Assembly: GCA_035627375.1 (NCBI GenBank)
Contig: DASPLX010000057.1
Span: 78,470 to 142,469 of the forward strand
DNA length: 64,000 nucleotides
DNA from: DASPLX01 sp035627375
GTDB lineage: Bacteria; Pseudomonadota; Gammaproteobacteria; Burkholderiales; Burkholderiaceae_D
Reading direction: 5' to 3'
This document shows, one piece after another, positions 8,789 to 18,931 of this stretch; the stretch's first letter is position 1; every line of letters starts with the position of its first letter. Both the position numbers and the translations under genes were made by a program. The notes below the pieces were generated by a model. It ran no database searches, was not told the origin of the DNA, and saw only the letters and a program-made list of their open reading frames with translations.

Positions 8789-10635
8789 GCCGTCAGCTCC
8801 AGCGTGTACAACGTGGTCGGCTTTTCCTTGCCGCGCAGGACGCGCTCCCCGAGCAGCTTGAATCGGTGGCGTGCCGAGCGGTCGACCGTGCCTTGGCCGA
8901 CGATGATGTCGTGGGGGAATTCGCGCGCCATCTGCTCGAGGCGCGCGGCGACGTTCACGCTGTCGCCGACGGCGGTATAGATGCTGCGCGAGGCGGTGCC
9001 GAAGTCGCCGGCCATGGCCACGCCGCTTTCGATGCCGATCCGCACCCGCAACGGACGCTTGCCTTCGAGGCCGCGCCGCTCGCTGAAGCGGCGCACCGCG
9101 CGCACGATTTCCTCGGCCGCGTCGAGCGCGAGATCCGCGTGATCGTCGATCGCCAGCGGCGCGCCCCAGAAGGCGACCAGGCCGTCGCCGGTGAACTTGT
9201 CGAGCGTGCCGCGATGATCGAGCACCGGTTTCGTCAGACAGGCCAGGAAATCGGTCGTCAATTGCGCCGCCTCTTCCATCGAGAGCGCTTCCACTTGCGT
9301 GGTATAGCCTTCCATGTCGGCGATCAGCGTCGTCACGCTCAGGCGGCGCGGCGTCAGCGGATCCTTCAGGCCGAGACGCAGCAGCTCGTCGACCACCGCC
9401 TCGGCAACGTACTGGCGCAATGTGCCCAGCAACTGGCGCGATTTTCGCTGCGCGAGCTGCCAATCGAAGGGCACGGACACGGCCAGCAGGAATAGATTGG
9501 AAAGCAGCGGCCCGGTCGTGGAAAAGTGCGGATCGTGCGGGACGATCCAGTACGCCAGGCCCAGCCACACGACCGATGCGCCGGCAAGCAGGGCGATATT
9601 GGCGGCCGCCGGCAGGCGCGGGAAGGCGTAAGCGGAAGCCGCGGCGACCAGCATCGCGAACAAGGTCGCGATCCATCTCCCCGGCCACGAAGCGGGCGCC
9701 TTGCCGGCTTGCTCGTCGAGTTGAGCCGAGAGCGCGGCGGCGTGCACCAGCATGCCCGCGGTGGAGGGCGTGAGCGGCGTGGCGACGCGATCGGTCAGGC
9801 CGAGCGAGGAAGAGCCGACGATCACCAGCCGGCCGGCCACGCGATCCTCCGGCGCCTGGAGCTTGAGAATATCGGCCGCCGATATCACGGTGTAGGCAGA
9901 CCAATCGCGATCGAACGGCACGCGCGTCATGCCGGCATGCATGGCGGAGGCGCGCTTGCCGGCGGGGCGGCCGCAGCAGTCGAGCAGCATCGTCGACAGC
10001 GTGGAATAAATCCTGCCGTCATGCAGCGTTTGCATCGGCAAGCGGCGGATGGTGCCGTCCGGATCGGGCACGAAGCCGATGTTGCCGACGTGCGGCGCAT
10101 GCGCCAGTCCGGCATGGTTGGCGATATGGCCGGTCGCGACCGGGATACCGGGCAAGCCGCTCGCCGGCGTGCCGCTTGCCACTCGTCCGACATGCAAGGG
10201 AGCGGGCCGTTCGACGTAATCGAAAGCCTGGGCCAGCACCACCGGCCCGTGCTGCGCCAGCATGGCTAGCCGGGCATCGCCCGCGCCGTCGGCGGGCTCC
10301 GGAAACACCAGGTCGAGCGCGACGCCGCGTGCACCATAAGGACCGAGCAGGTTCTCCAGCAATTCCGCGATGCGCTTGCGCGGCCACGGCCACGGGCCGA
10401 GGGCCGACAGGCTCGCTTCGTCGATATCGACGACGGCGATGCGGGTTTCCGGCTCGGGCGAAGCGCGCAGGCGGATGAAATAATCGCGCAGCCATTCGTT
10501 CGCGAAGACGGACTCGGTCGAGGCCGGAATCCATTGCGACCAGACAGTCAGCAGAATCGCGATCAGGGCAAGCAGCGACCGCATGACCGTCACGGACGGA
10601 AACATCATGCGGAGATAGGCCGGCGGCTTTTTCAT
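8785..10635 (-). CDS. CHASE2-domain membrane adenylate cyclase (class III)
   Basis: The 616-residue protein has an N-terminal membrane helix (about 18-36), a periplasmic CHASE2 sensor (about 40-310; FIRLRASPEPETRIAVVDID and PWPWPR are typical), further membrane segments (about 320-392) and a C-terminal cyclase domain (about 425-610). Catalytic residues are present: metal ligands Asp440 (LIADMEGYT) and Asp484 (DKFTGDG), Lys480 in the adenine-selecting position, and Asn561 and Arg565 (SVNVAARLE) for the transition state. It should make cAMP in response to an unknown periplasmic signal. The stop overlaps the TPR/barrel gene (ATGA), and a CRP-family gene lies further along the same strand, so second-messenger source and reader may be co-transcribed. 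The start codon lies about 285 bases from the divergent FecR gene. Confidence 0.92.
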   Translation of the reverse strand: MKKPPAYLRMMFPSVTVMRSLLALIAILLTVWSQWIPASTESVFANEWLRDYFIRLRASPEPETRIAVVDIDEASLSALGPWPWPRKRIAELLENLLGPYGARGVALDLVFPEPADGAGDARLAMLAQHGPVVLAQAFDYVERPAPLHVGRVASGTPASGLPGIPVATGHIANHAGLAHAPHVGNIGFVPDPDGTIRRLPMQTLHDGRIYSTLSTMLLDCCGRPAGKRASAMHAGMTRVPFDRDWSAYTVISAADILKLQAPEDRVAGRLVIVGSSSLGLTDRVATPLTPSTAGMLVHAAALSAQLDEQAGKAPASWPGRWIATLFAMLVAAASAYAFPRLPAAANIALLAGASVVWLGLAYWIVPHDPHFSTTGPLLSNLFLLAVSVPFDWQLAQRKSRQLLGTLRQYVAEAVVDELLRLGLKDPLTPRRLSVTTLIADMEGYTTQVEALSMEEAAQLTTDFLACLTKPVLDHRGTLDKFTGDGLVAFWGAPLAIDDHADLALDAAEEIVRAVRRFSERRGLEGKRPLRVRIGIESGVAMAGDFGTASRSIYTAVGDSVNVAARLEQMAREFPHDIIVGQGTVDRSARHRFKLLGERVLRGKEKPTTLYTLELTA

Positions 10636-10709
10636 GGGGAAAGCAGGCCGGCGGAAGAAGGACTGCGCAAGGTCACTATGGGGTTGCCCTTAAAATTCAA
10701 TAACCTGCA

Positions 10710-10715
10710 AGTATA
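10710..10715 (-). promoter_or_regulatory. Candidate -10 box for the cyclase operon
   Basis: Read on the minus strand this is TATACT, five of six matches to the -10 consensus, about 75 bases before the cyclase ATG. The -35 position 17 bases away is a poor match and is covered by the inverted repeat at 10719-10734, so promoter use may depend on a bound protein. Confidence 0.4.
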
Positions 10716-10718
10716 ACG

Positions 10719-10734
10719 TCCCGTACTTTCGGGA
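10719..10734. promoter_or_regulatory. Inverted repeat TCCCG-N6-CGGGA in the cyclase promoter
   Basis: The 16 bases TCCCGTACTTTCGGGA form a perfect 5-bp dyad with a 6-base centre, in an otherwise AT-rich gap and directly upstream of a candidate -10 box on the minus strand. The size and place suit a dimeric regulator. It is unlike the CRP sites nearby, so a second regulator is implied. No family assigned. Confidence 0.4.
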
Positions 10735-10859
10735 AACATCCCCAATTCTTGGTAATTTGTAAAGGACATGGGTGAGATTGTCGGAAAAGTGTGAAAAAGA
10801 GAATCGTTGCTGGCCAAACAGGAAAAAGAGAGGAAAAATCTTATTTCCGAAGTGTAAAA

Positions 10860-10875
10860 TGTGATGGCCATCACA
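10860..10875. promoter_or_regulatory. CRP-type operator upstream of the FecR gene
   Basis: TGTGATGGCCATCACA is a perfect 16-base palindrome matching the CRP consensus TGTGA-N6-TCACA. Its centre (10867.5) is 53 bases before the FecR ATG. A weak -10 candidate (CACAAT, 10896-10901) would place the start of transcription near 10908, about 40 bases from the centre, as in class II activation, with a leader of only about a dozen bases. It could also act on the divergent cyclase promoter. Confidence 0.8.
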
Positions 10876-10920
10876 GAAATTGCCGCCGGGAATAGCACAA
10901 TGGCACGCAAGGAGAAGTCC

Positions 10921-12279
<1,359 letters not shown>

Positions 12280-12506
12280 AGCCCTTTGGGGCGGCACTAT
12301 TGAAAGCGATCAGGGCTGCCCCGCGCTCCTTCTATCCAGTATCTCAATGAATGTGGTTCGGGATGAATATTCCCGGGCGATGTGATTCTGGGCGCGGACT
12401 ATTTCGTGAAATAGAAGCCTCTCGTAATTCATGGCTCGTCGGATCGCGTCTTTTTGCCTTTATTCACTCTGTAAAGGCTGTCAAAAAACAACAAAATTTT
12501 GGCAAA

Positions 12507-12522
12507 TGTGATGGCCGTCACA
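12507..12522. promoter_or_regulatory. CRP-type operator upstream of the RTX surface-protein gene
   Basis: TGTGATGGCCGTCACA matches TGTGA-N6-TCACA perfectly in both half-sites. The centre (12514.5) lies about 42 bases before the start of transcription predicted from the -10 box at 12546-12551, the classic class II activator position that replaces the -35 element. Confidence 0.82.
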
Positions 12523-12545
12523 ACATTCGGGTGGCCATCAGGCAA

Positions 12546-12551
12546 TATACT
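12546..12551 (+). promoter_or_regulatory. -10 box of the RTX protein gene
   Basis: TATACT matches five of six bases of the sigma-70 -10 hexamer. The -35 position (12523-12528, AACATT) is a poor match, as expected for a promoter that depends on the adjacent CRP-type site. Confidence 0.6.
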
Positions 12552-12652
12552 TCCACGTCTGCAAAAAGCACTCAGTCCGTATACAGCGCTGTGTGCGGAG
12601 TGAATGGCAGATCAACTTGGTTTAACTTAAATCACCTTAAGGAAAAAACACC

Positions 12653-15600
12653 ATGGCAGCAGCAGATTACAATACCGTAGTTCAGCAGCTCTACGTCGCC
12701 TATTTCGGACGCCCGGCTGATCCGGTTGGCCTCGCCAACTTCACGGCTCAGTTGAATGCTATCGGCGCTCCGACGACGATGAGCGAACTGAACGCCGCTT
12801 ACGCTACCGACTCGACCGTTAAGACCTTGGTCGACTCTTTCGGCACCAGCACCGAGTCCACTTCCTTGTACACTGGCTCGACCGTTGCATTCGTCAATGC
12901 TATTTTCCAGAACGTCCTGGGCCGTAGCGCCGCTCTGGAAGGCCTGCTGTACTGGTCCGCCGAGATCGACTCCGGTCGTCTGAGCCGCGGCAAGGCTGCC
13001 ATGTCCATCATGGCTGGCGCCCAAACCAACACCACCGCTCAAGGTTTGATCGACGCCGCAGTAATTGCGAACAAGACCACTGTTGCCACCAACTTCACCA
13101 CCGGTCTCAATACGGCTGAAGAAGTCATCGCTTATTCCGGCTCCACCGCTGCGGCAAATGCCCGCACGATGCTGGGTCAAGTCACCAACACGACCGACAC
13201 GACCGCTTTCCAAACGACGGTGGATTCCACGATCACCACGATCGTCAACACCCCGACCGTTGCCGGCTCGACCTTCCAGCTCACCGCTGGTACGGACAAG
13301 GGCACTTCCTTCACGGGCAGCGCAGGTAACGACTCCTTTGTCGGTTATACTTCCACGGCTACGAATGCACTGACCTCGTTCGACTCGATCGATGGTGGTG
13401 CTGGTACCGATGCCCTCGACATCGTGGTTACCGCGGCTCTCGACTTGACCGCTAACGTCAGCACGACGGTCAAGAACATCGAAACCGCAAGCCTGATCAG
13501 CTCCGGCAAGGTTGATGCCGACGTGAGCGGCTGGACCGGCCTGACCTCGTTGACGGTGTCCGGTGTTGGCGGTAACACGGCCAACAAAGGCATCACCGCT
13601 GCAACGACGACCGACATAACGCTGTCTGATTCTGCATTGGCTGCCGGCAACCTGGGTCTCAACGGCGGTAAGGCTATCACCGTGACGGCTACCGGTTTGA
13701 CCAACCTGGCAACCAACGCTGTGACCATCGGCGCGACGACGGCTGCCAAGGGCGCTGTGACGGTTTCGACGACCGGTTCGTTGGCTGCTGATACTCAAGT
13801 GCTTGGCGATATCGCGATCACCGGCGGCACGACGGTCAGCGTTACGCAAAACGTTTCCGCAACGGCTGCCTATGCTGCGACCGTGTTGACTGGCAGCGTT
13901 ACCGAAAGCATCAGCAGCGGTAACGTCACCGTCACCGGCACCAGCGACACGACGTCCGTCACGGTGACCGATACGGCTGCTGTTACAGCAGTGAATAGCG
14001 CGACCGCCGGTGTCGTCGGTATTACCAATGGTACCGTCACGATTACCGACGCGAACGCCGCTAGCGCCACCGCTGCCGGCACCATCAACACCGTTACGTT
14101 GAGCAACTTCGGTGCTGCAACGGTCAACTCGGGCGCACTGGCAACCGTGAACCTGAGCGGCAAAGGCACTTCGTTCACCGGCACCGCTGGCGCTCTGACG
14201 ACGCCGACGGCCACGACCCTGGCGCTGAACCTCAACAACCTGACCACGACTGGCGCTGTCACGCTGGATTCCGACTACACCACGCTGAACATCGCTTCGT
14301 CGACCAAGGCTTCGACCCTGAACAGCCTGGTCGCATCGGGCGCCACCACGGTGAACGTCTCCGGCGACGCAGCTCTGACCTTGACCGGCCAGACGCTGAC
14401 TGCTGCTACCGCGATCAACGTGACGAACACCGCAGGTGTTACCTTGGGTTCCTCGCTGGCAACCGGCACGGCCTTTACCGGCGGCACAGGCGCTGACTCG
14501 GTCATCGTCGGCGCAACGACCAAGGCGATCGCCATGGGCGCAGGTGACGACACCGTTACCGCTAGCGTCGCTCTCGGCACGGGTGGTTCGATCGATGCCG
14601 GCGAAGGCACCGACACGCTGTCGATGACTTCCGCTAACGCAGCGGCGCGTTCCGCTTCCTCGACGTTCGAAGGCGTTATTTCCAACTTCGAAGTGTTGGA
14701 ACTGGGTGACACCAGCACGGCTGACGCGATCGACCTCGGCAACCTGGACGACATCAGCACCATCACGTCGGCTGGCGTGAGCGCGAACGGCCTGACCCTG
14801 ACCAACCTGGGCGCGACCAACTCGGTGGAATTCACCGGCCTGATCGCCGCAGCATCGTCGATCGCTCTGGCTTCCAGCTCCGGCTCGAGCGACACGGTCA
14901 ACCTGAAGTTCTCGGCAACCAACGGCTTCACCAGCACGGCTGCCCTGACCATCGGTGGTGTTGAGAACATCAACATCACGACGGACGACACCGATTCGAC
15001 CGCTGCGACTACCGCTTTCACGCAAGCAATCACTGCTGCCGCTGCTAAAGCTGTCACGGTGACGGGCGACGTCGGTATCAACCTGAACGGCCTGAACACC
15101 ACCACGCTGACCAGCCTGGACGCCAGCGGCGTCACGGCAACCGGTGCCGCAGGTGCTGTCACCCTGACGACCGGTGCTCTGGCTGCTGCAGCTACGCTGA
15201 AGGGCGGCGCCGGTAACGACACGCTGATCGCTTCGACGGCAACCAAGGCGCTGACCATGAGCGGTAACGGCGGCGACGACGTGCTGACCGGTGGCGATGC
15301 CGCCGATACGATCTCCGGTGGTACCGGCGACGACATCATCGACGGCGACGCTGCCGGCGATACGCTCACCGGTGATGCAGGCGCCGACTTGTTCCTCGTC
15401 ACCGCTGTGACCGATTCGAACGGCGTCAACCAAGATACGATCACCGACTTCGTGTCCGCTACCGACAAGATTGGTATTGCAGCAAACGTGACCTATGCCG
15501 GCGAGGCAAATGGTTATGGCGCTGTGCTGACCTCTTTGACCGGCGTTGCTTACCAAGCCGTGCTCGATACCAGCACCAGCACGCTGTATGTTGACGTTGA

Positions 15601-16348
15601 TGCTAGCCAGACATTGACTTCGGCTGATATCACCATGAAGCTCAACAGCGTTACCGATCTGGCGCAAGCTGACTTCGCACGTGTTGGTACGTCTGGCGGT
15701 GATGCTATCACCGGTACGGCGAACGGCGAGTATATCTACGGCTTCGCAGGTGCCGATACGTTCACCGGCGGCCTGGGCGCAGACACCATCTTCACGGGCG
15801 CAGGTGCTGATAACGTTGTTATCACCGGCGGCTTGACGATGGATACGGTCAAGGACTTCACGACCGGTGCGGGCGGCGACAAGGTTCAGCTCGACATCTC
15901 CGAACTGGAAACCGCAGGTGCCGTGGAAGCCGCGATCACCCTCAGCCTGGACGACCTGGTTGACGGTACGACGGCAATCGGTGCAAGCGCCGCTACCATC
16001 CAGGAAGTTGCCGATCAGGCTGGTGGTGCCGCTGCCGCTGCTGCTGGTGCCGCAACGGTCTATGTCCTGTTGACCGAGACGTATGCTGACCTGGCTGCTT
16101 TGGAAACCGGCCTGGAAACCGGCGACCATGAGTTGACCGTTCATGCCAACGCGGCTCAACACGATGGCTTCATCGTCGTGTGGTCTGACGGCACCGATTC
16201 GCACGTCTCCTTGGTGCGTATCGCGGTTGACAGCGGCGCGGACTTCGCCGCTGGCGACCTGGTTGCTACCGATCTGGCCAAGATCGTTGGTACCGGTACC
16301 CTCACCGCTGGCGAGATCCACGCCGACAACTTCGCATTCATCGCCTAA
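12653..16348 (+). CDS. DUF4214/RTX-repeat secreted protein, S-layer-like
   Basis: The ATG at 12653 follows AAGGAAAAAACACC. The 1231-residue product has no N-terminal signal peptide and almost no cysteine, and is very rich in Thr, Ala, Ser and Gly. Residues about 5-150 match the DUF4214 pattern (YNTVVQQLYVAYFGRPADP, then VFQNVLGR-like and LLYWSAEIDSGRLS). A long beta-strand-rich middle follows. Calcium-binding RTX motifs (GGxGxDxxx) occur near residues 222-262 and 610-650, and in blocks at about 851-917 (GNGGDDVLTGGDAADTISGG) and 1020-1059. The C-terminus ends in NFAFIA, the kind of hydrophobic tail used as a type I secretion signal. Codon use (GCT, GGT, ACC) differs from the neighbours and suggests high expression. 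RsaA-like S-layer proteins are the closest concept; a large adhesin is the alternative. Confidence 0.9.
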   Translation: MAAADYNTVVQQLYVAYFGRPADPVGLANFTAQLNAIGAPTTMSELNAAYATDSTVKTLVDSFGTSTESTSLYTGSTVAFVNAIFQNVLGRSAALEGLLYWSAEIDSGRLSRGKAAMSIMAGAQTNTTAQGLIDAAVIANKTTVATNFTTGLNTAEEVIAYSGSTAAANARTMLGQVTNTTDTTAFQTTVDSTITTIVNTPTVAGSTFQLTAGTDKGTSFTGSAGNDSFVGYTSTATNALTSFDSIDGGAGTDALDIVVTAALDLTANVSTTVKNIETASLISSGKVDADVSGWTGLTSLTVSGVGGNTANKGITAATTTDITLSDSALAAGNLGLNGGKAITVTATGLTNLATNAVTIGATTAAKGAVTVSTTGSLAADTQVLGDIAITGGTTVSVTQNVSATAAYAATVLTGSVTESISSGNVTVTGTSDTTSVTVTDTAAVTAVNSATAGVVGITNGTVTITDANAASATAAGTINTVTLSNFGAATVNSGALATVNLSGKGTSFTGTAGALTTPTATTLALNLNNLTTTGAVTLDSDYTTLNIASSTKASTLNSLVASGATTVNVSGDAALTLTGQTLTAATAINVTNTAGVTLGSSLATGTAFTGGTGADSVIVGATTKAIAMGAGDDTVTASVALGTGGSIDAGEGTDTLSMTSANAAARSASSTFEGVISNFEVLELGDTSTADAIDLGNLDDISTITSAGVSANGLTLTNLGATNSVEFTGLIAAASSIALASSSGSSDTVNLKFSATNGFTSTAALTIGGVENINITTDDTDSTAATTAFTQAITAAAAKAVTVTGDVGINLNGLNTTTLTSLDASGVTATGAAGAVTLTTGALAAAATLKGGAGNDTLIASTATKALTMSGNGGDDVLTGGDAADTISGGTGDDIIDGDAAGDTLTGDAGADLFLVTAVTDSNGVNQDTITDFVSATDKIGIAANVTYAGEANGYGAVLTSLTGVAYQAVLDTSTSTLYVDVDASQTLTSADITMKLNSVTDLAQADFARVGTSGGDAITGTANGEYIYGFAGADTFTGGLGADTIFTGAGADNVVITGGLTMDTVKDFTTGAGGDKVQLDISELETAGAVEAAITLSLDDLVDGTTAIGASAATIQEVADQAGGAAAAAAGAATVYVLLTETYADLAALETGLETGDHELTVHANAAQHDGFIVVWSDGTDSHVSLVRIAVDSGADFAAGDLVATDLAKIVGTGTLTAGEIHADNFAFIA

Positions 16349-16365
16349 TCTCCTTCCCGGAGATG

Positions 16366-16387
16366 TCCTTGGCCGCAAGGCCAAGGA
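16366..16387 (+). terminator. GNRA-capped hairpin after the RTX gene
   Basis: TCCTTGGCC, the tetraloop GCAA and GGCCAAGGA form a perfect 9-bp stem 18 bases after the stop. There is no T-tract, so it may protect the 3' end of an abundant mRNA rather than terminate by itself. A smaller hairpin (TCTCC/GGAGA, 16350-16364) precedes it. Confidence 0.7.
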
Positions 16388-16400
16388 TGATGAAATTCGA

Positions 16401-16433
16401 ACCCCACCCCTCGCAAGGGGGTGGGGTTTTTTT
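16401..16433 (+). terminator. Strong Rho-independent terminator of the RTX gene
   Basis: ACCCCACCCC (16401-16410) pairs with GGGGTGGGGT (16418-16427) across a short TCGCAAG loop, and seven T residues follow (16427-16433). The very stable stem with a T-tract is a textbook intrinsic terminator and separates the RTX gene from the methyltransferase downstream. Confidence 0.92.
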
Positions 16434-16492
16434 CATGGCGCGTTTAAGATGTAGCGCGACGAGAATTTCAATCCCATGTTGAAGGAAGAGTC

Positions 16493-18031
16493 ATGAGCGA
16501 CTGGAGCGCCGGCTACGTGGCCGACATCGGTTATACCTTTGGTTACTACCCCGAACTAAATCCGCTAAGAGTAAAATTAGCTTTCCTCAATGCAGGCTTG
16601 GTGTACCCCGACATGGGAAACGCCTGCGAACTCGGTTATGGCCAGGGTTTGAGCGCCAATCTGCATGCCGCCGCATCGGTGACTTCCTGGTATGGCAATG
16701 ACTTCAATCCGGCGCAAGCCGGCTTTGCGCAGGAGTTGGCCGAAGCGTCCGGCTCCGGTGCGAAGCTCACCGATGAGGCTTTCGCGGATTTCGCCAATCG
16801 GACCGACCTGCCGGATTTCGATTACATCGGCTTGCATGGAATCTGGAGCTGGGTTTCCGATGAGAATCGCACGGTCATCATCGATTTCATCCGACGAAAG
16901 CTCAAAGTCGGAGGTGTGCTCTATGTAAGTTACAACACCTTGCCAGGGTTGAGCGCGTTCTCGCCCGTGCGCCATCTGATGACCCACCACGCGAAAATCA
17001 TGGGTGCCGAGGGACTCGGTATCGTTAGCCGCGTTGATGGCGCGATGGCTTTCGTCGAGAAGCTGTTCGCCGTCAATCCGGGCTATGTTCGTGCCAATCC
17101 GCAAATTCTGGAACACATCAAGAAAATCAAAGGCAGAGACCGGCACTACCTGGCGCACGAATATTTCAATCGGGATTGGCATCCGATGCATTTCAGCACG
17201 ATGGCGGATTGGCTATCGCCTTGCAAACTCACTTACGCATGTTCGGCCAATTATTTGGATCATATCGATATACTCAACCTGACGCCCGAACAGCAGAGTT
17301 TCTTGAAAGAGATCCCGGATGCCGTGTTTCGTGAGACGGTGCGCGACTTCATGACCAATCAACAGTTTCGTCGCGACTACTGGGTCAAGGGAGCCCGCAA
17401 ACTCAACGCTATCGAACGTTCCGAGAAACTGCGCGCGCTCAGAGTCATACTGAGCGCGGATCGTCGGGACGTGTCCCTGAAAGTAAGCGGCGCGCTGGGA
17501 GAGGCAACCATGAACGCCGATGTCTATAACCCTATCCTCGACATCCTGGCGGACAATCAGCCGAAGACCCTTGCGGAAATCGAGCAAGAGGCAAGGGGCA
17601 AGGGCAATGTCACTCTCGTTCAAGTGCTGGAAGTCATCATGGTGTTGGCAGGCGCGGGTCATGTGAAGCCGGTGCAGGATCAAGCGGTGATGGATCGAGC
17701 CAAGGTGCATGCCGACAAACTCAATTTGTACTTGATGAACAAGGCCCGCGGTTCAAACGATGTCGGTTTTCTCGCCAGTCCTGCGACGGGCGGAGGCTTC
17801 ACGGCAGGACGGACAATGCAGCTTTTCTTGCTGGCTATCGTCCAAGGCAAGAAGCAGCCGGAAGAATGGGCGAAGTTCGCCGCACATCTTCTGGCGGCCC
17901 AAGGCCAGAAGATCATCAAAGACGGCAAGACTCTTCAAACACCGGAGGAAAACTTGGCGGAGCTTATGGAACAGGCCAAGGTGTTTTCGGAAAAGCAGTT
18001 GCAGATTCTCAAGGCACTGCAGATCGTTTAA
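16493..18031 (+). CDS. Class I methyltransferase with regulatory-type C-terminal domain
   Basis: The ATG at 16493 is preceded by GAAGGAAGAG. The 512-residue protein starts DWSAGYVADIGYTFGYYPELNPLR, then carries a Rossmann SAM site (ACELGYGQGLSANLHA, about 44-59) and FDYIGLHGIWSWVS, features of methyltransferases with a methyltransferase-regulatory domain (PF10119 type) in the second half. A short winged-helix-like segment (LDILADNQPKTLAEIEQEA) lies near 345-365. It sits directly behind the RTX gene terminator and 21 bases before an acyltransferase gene. I infer that it modifies the secreted surface protein or its glycan, but neither substrate nor residue is visible. Confidence 0.82.
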   Translation: MSDWSAGYVADIGYTFGYYPELNPLRVKLAFLNAGLVYPDMGNACELGYGQGLSANLHAAASVTSWYGNDFNPAQAGFAQELAEASGSGAKLTDEAFADFANRTDLPDFDYIGLHGIWSWVSDENRTVIIDFIRRKLKVGGVLYVSYNTLPGLSAFSPVRHLMTHHAKIMGAEGLGIVSRVDGAMAFVEKLFAVNPGYVRANPQILEHIKKIKGRDRHYLAHEYFNRDWHPMHFSTMADWLSPCKLTYACSANYLDHIDILNLTPEQQSFLKEIPDAVFRETVRDFMTNQQFRRDYWVKGARKLNAIERSEKLRALRVILSADRRDVSLKVSGALGEATMNADVYNPILDILADNQPKTLAEIEQEARGKGNVTLVQVLEVIMVLAGAGHVKPVQDQAVMDRAKVHADKLNLYLMNKARGSNDVGFLASPATGGGFTAGRTMQLFLLAIVQGKKQPEEWAKFAAHLLAAQGQKIIKDGKTLQTPEENLAELMEQAKVFSEKQLQILKALQIV

Positions 18032-18052
18032 GCGACTCGCGATGCATAACCG

Positions 18053-18919
18053 ATGATTTCAGAATTCACTTCCGAGCCGATTCCTATCGCGCTTGATGCC
18101 GACGCGGAAGCGTTGATTCGGCAAGATATCAGCAGGCGACTAAGAACATTTCTTGGACACTATGACCTGCGCATCTACATTACCGATAAGGCCTATGTGG
18201 ATGTCGGACGGGGTTCGTTTAATGCCGCCTCAAGAGTCGAATACCTGAACATCGGCTTTTCCGGATGCATTGGAACCGTTGGGCAATTCTGCGACTTTGC
18301 GCTGCCATGCAAGCTGTTCGCCGGTGGCGAGCACCATAACGAATTGCCGGTCAATATCACGATGACCGGTGTGCCGACTTTCCAAGCCAAGACGCAAAAA
18401 TTCAACATTGGGAATTTGCGCGCAAATGAACCGATCCCTTTCGAGATCGGGCACGCCGTTCTCATATCGGCGGACGTCAAGGTGATGAGCGGCGCAAAAA
18501 TCGGCGATGGCGCCGTGCTTGCCGCGAATGCGTTGGCGACCGGTGTGATCGAACCGTTCTGGATGTATGGCGGATTGCCGGCCAGGAAGTTGAAGCCGAG
18601 ATTCGACGAGCAGACGATGCGCGCAATCTCTGCGGTCCGCTGGTGGGACTTTGACACGGTCTATCTAGGCAACAATCTCGACTGCCTGCAGGAATTGGCG
18701 GTAGACACGTCGTCTGACCATGTTTATCGCAAACCGACGCCACGGCTGGTCATCAAACTCATCAAAATGAACACGCCTCATCAGAAAGTGGAAATCGCCG
18801 GTTTCGTGGAGGGAGAACGCATGCGCCCGTTGTCGGAGGCCCCGGTAAAGATGCAGAAGTATCTAGCCCAGCTCGGCGGTCCGGGGCCGTATTACTGGCT
18901 TGCCAATGCTTGGGAATGA
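18053..18919 (+). CDS. Left-handed beta-helix acyltransferase (CatB/Vat-like)
   Basis: The 288-residue protein carries hexapeptide-type turns: VEYLNIGFSGCIGTVGQFCDFA, then a GGEHHNELPVN active-site loop, ADVKVMSGAKIGDGAVLAANALAT and finally PFWMYGGLPARKLKPRF. This order matches xenobiotic and O-acetyltransferases of the CatB/Vat family, which move an acetyl group from acetyl-CoA to a hydroxyl. The His in GEHHN is the likely catalytic base. A C-terminal extension of about 80 residues is not typical of antibiotic-modifying members. Its position behind the surface-protein methyltransferase suggests glycan or protein O-acetylation. No strong ribosome site precedes the ATG, so translation may be coupled to the gene before it. 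Confidence 0.82.
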   Translation: MISEFTSEPIPIALDADAEALIRQDISRRLRTFLGHYDLRIYITDKAYVDVGRGSFNAASRVEYLNIGFSGCIGTVGQFCDFALPCKLFAGGEHHNELPVNITMTGVPTFQAKTQKFNIGNLRANEPIPFEIGHAVLISADVKVMSGAKIGDGAVLAANALATGVIEPFWMYGGLPARKLKPRFDEQTMRAISAVRWWDFDTVYLGNNLDCLQELAVDTSSDHVYRKPTPRLVIKLIKMNTPHQKVEIAGFVEGERMRPLSEAPVKMQKYLAQLGGPGPYYWLANAWE

Positions 18920-18931
18920 GTCCGCGTAATC

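Larger units (their letters stand above)
12280..12652 (+). other. Intergenic region and leader of the RTX protein gene
   Basis: These 373 bases hold no gene that I can support. Just after the FecR stop, arms GGGGCGGC (12288-12295) and GCTGCCCC (12315-12322) could form a weak hairpin without a T-tract. A CRP operator at 12507-12522 and a -10 box at 12546-12551 follow. That leaves an untranslated leader of about 95 bases before the RTX start, with AAGG of the ribosome site just before the ATG at 12653. Confidence 0.6.

Noticed and set aside
8789..9904. Extended N-terminus for the TPR/barrel protein
   Set aside because: The extra region is a second frame of the cyclase gene; the ATG at 8788 begins with a proper signal peptide and an ATGA overlap.
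10861..10920. GTG start for the FecR gene inside the CRP operator
   Set aside because: The ATG at 10921 has AAGGAGA and is followed at once by a signal peptide.
12632..16384. 1250-codon open frame opposite the RTX gene
   Set aside because: It mirrors the regular codon pattern of the RTX gene, starts outside any ribosome site and shows no family motif.
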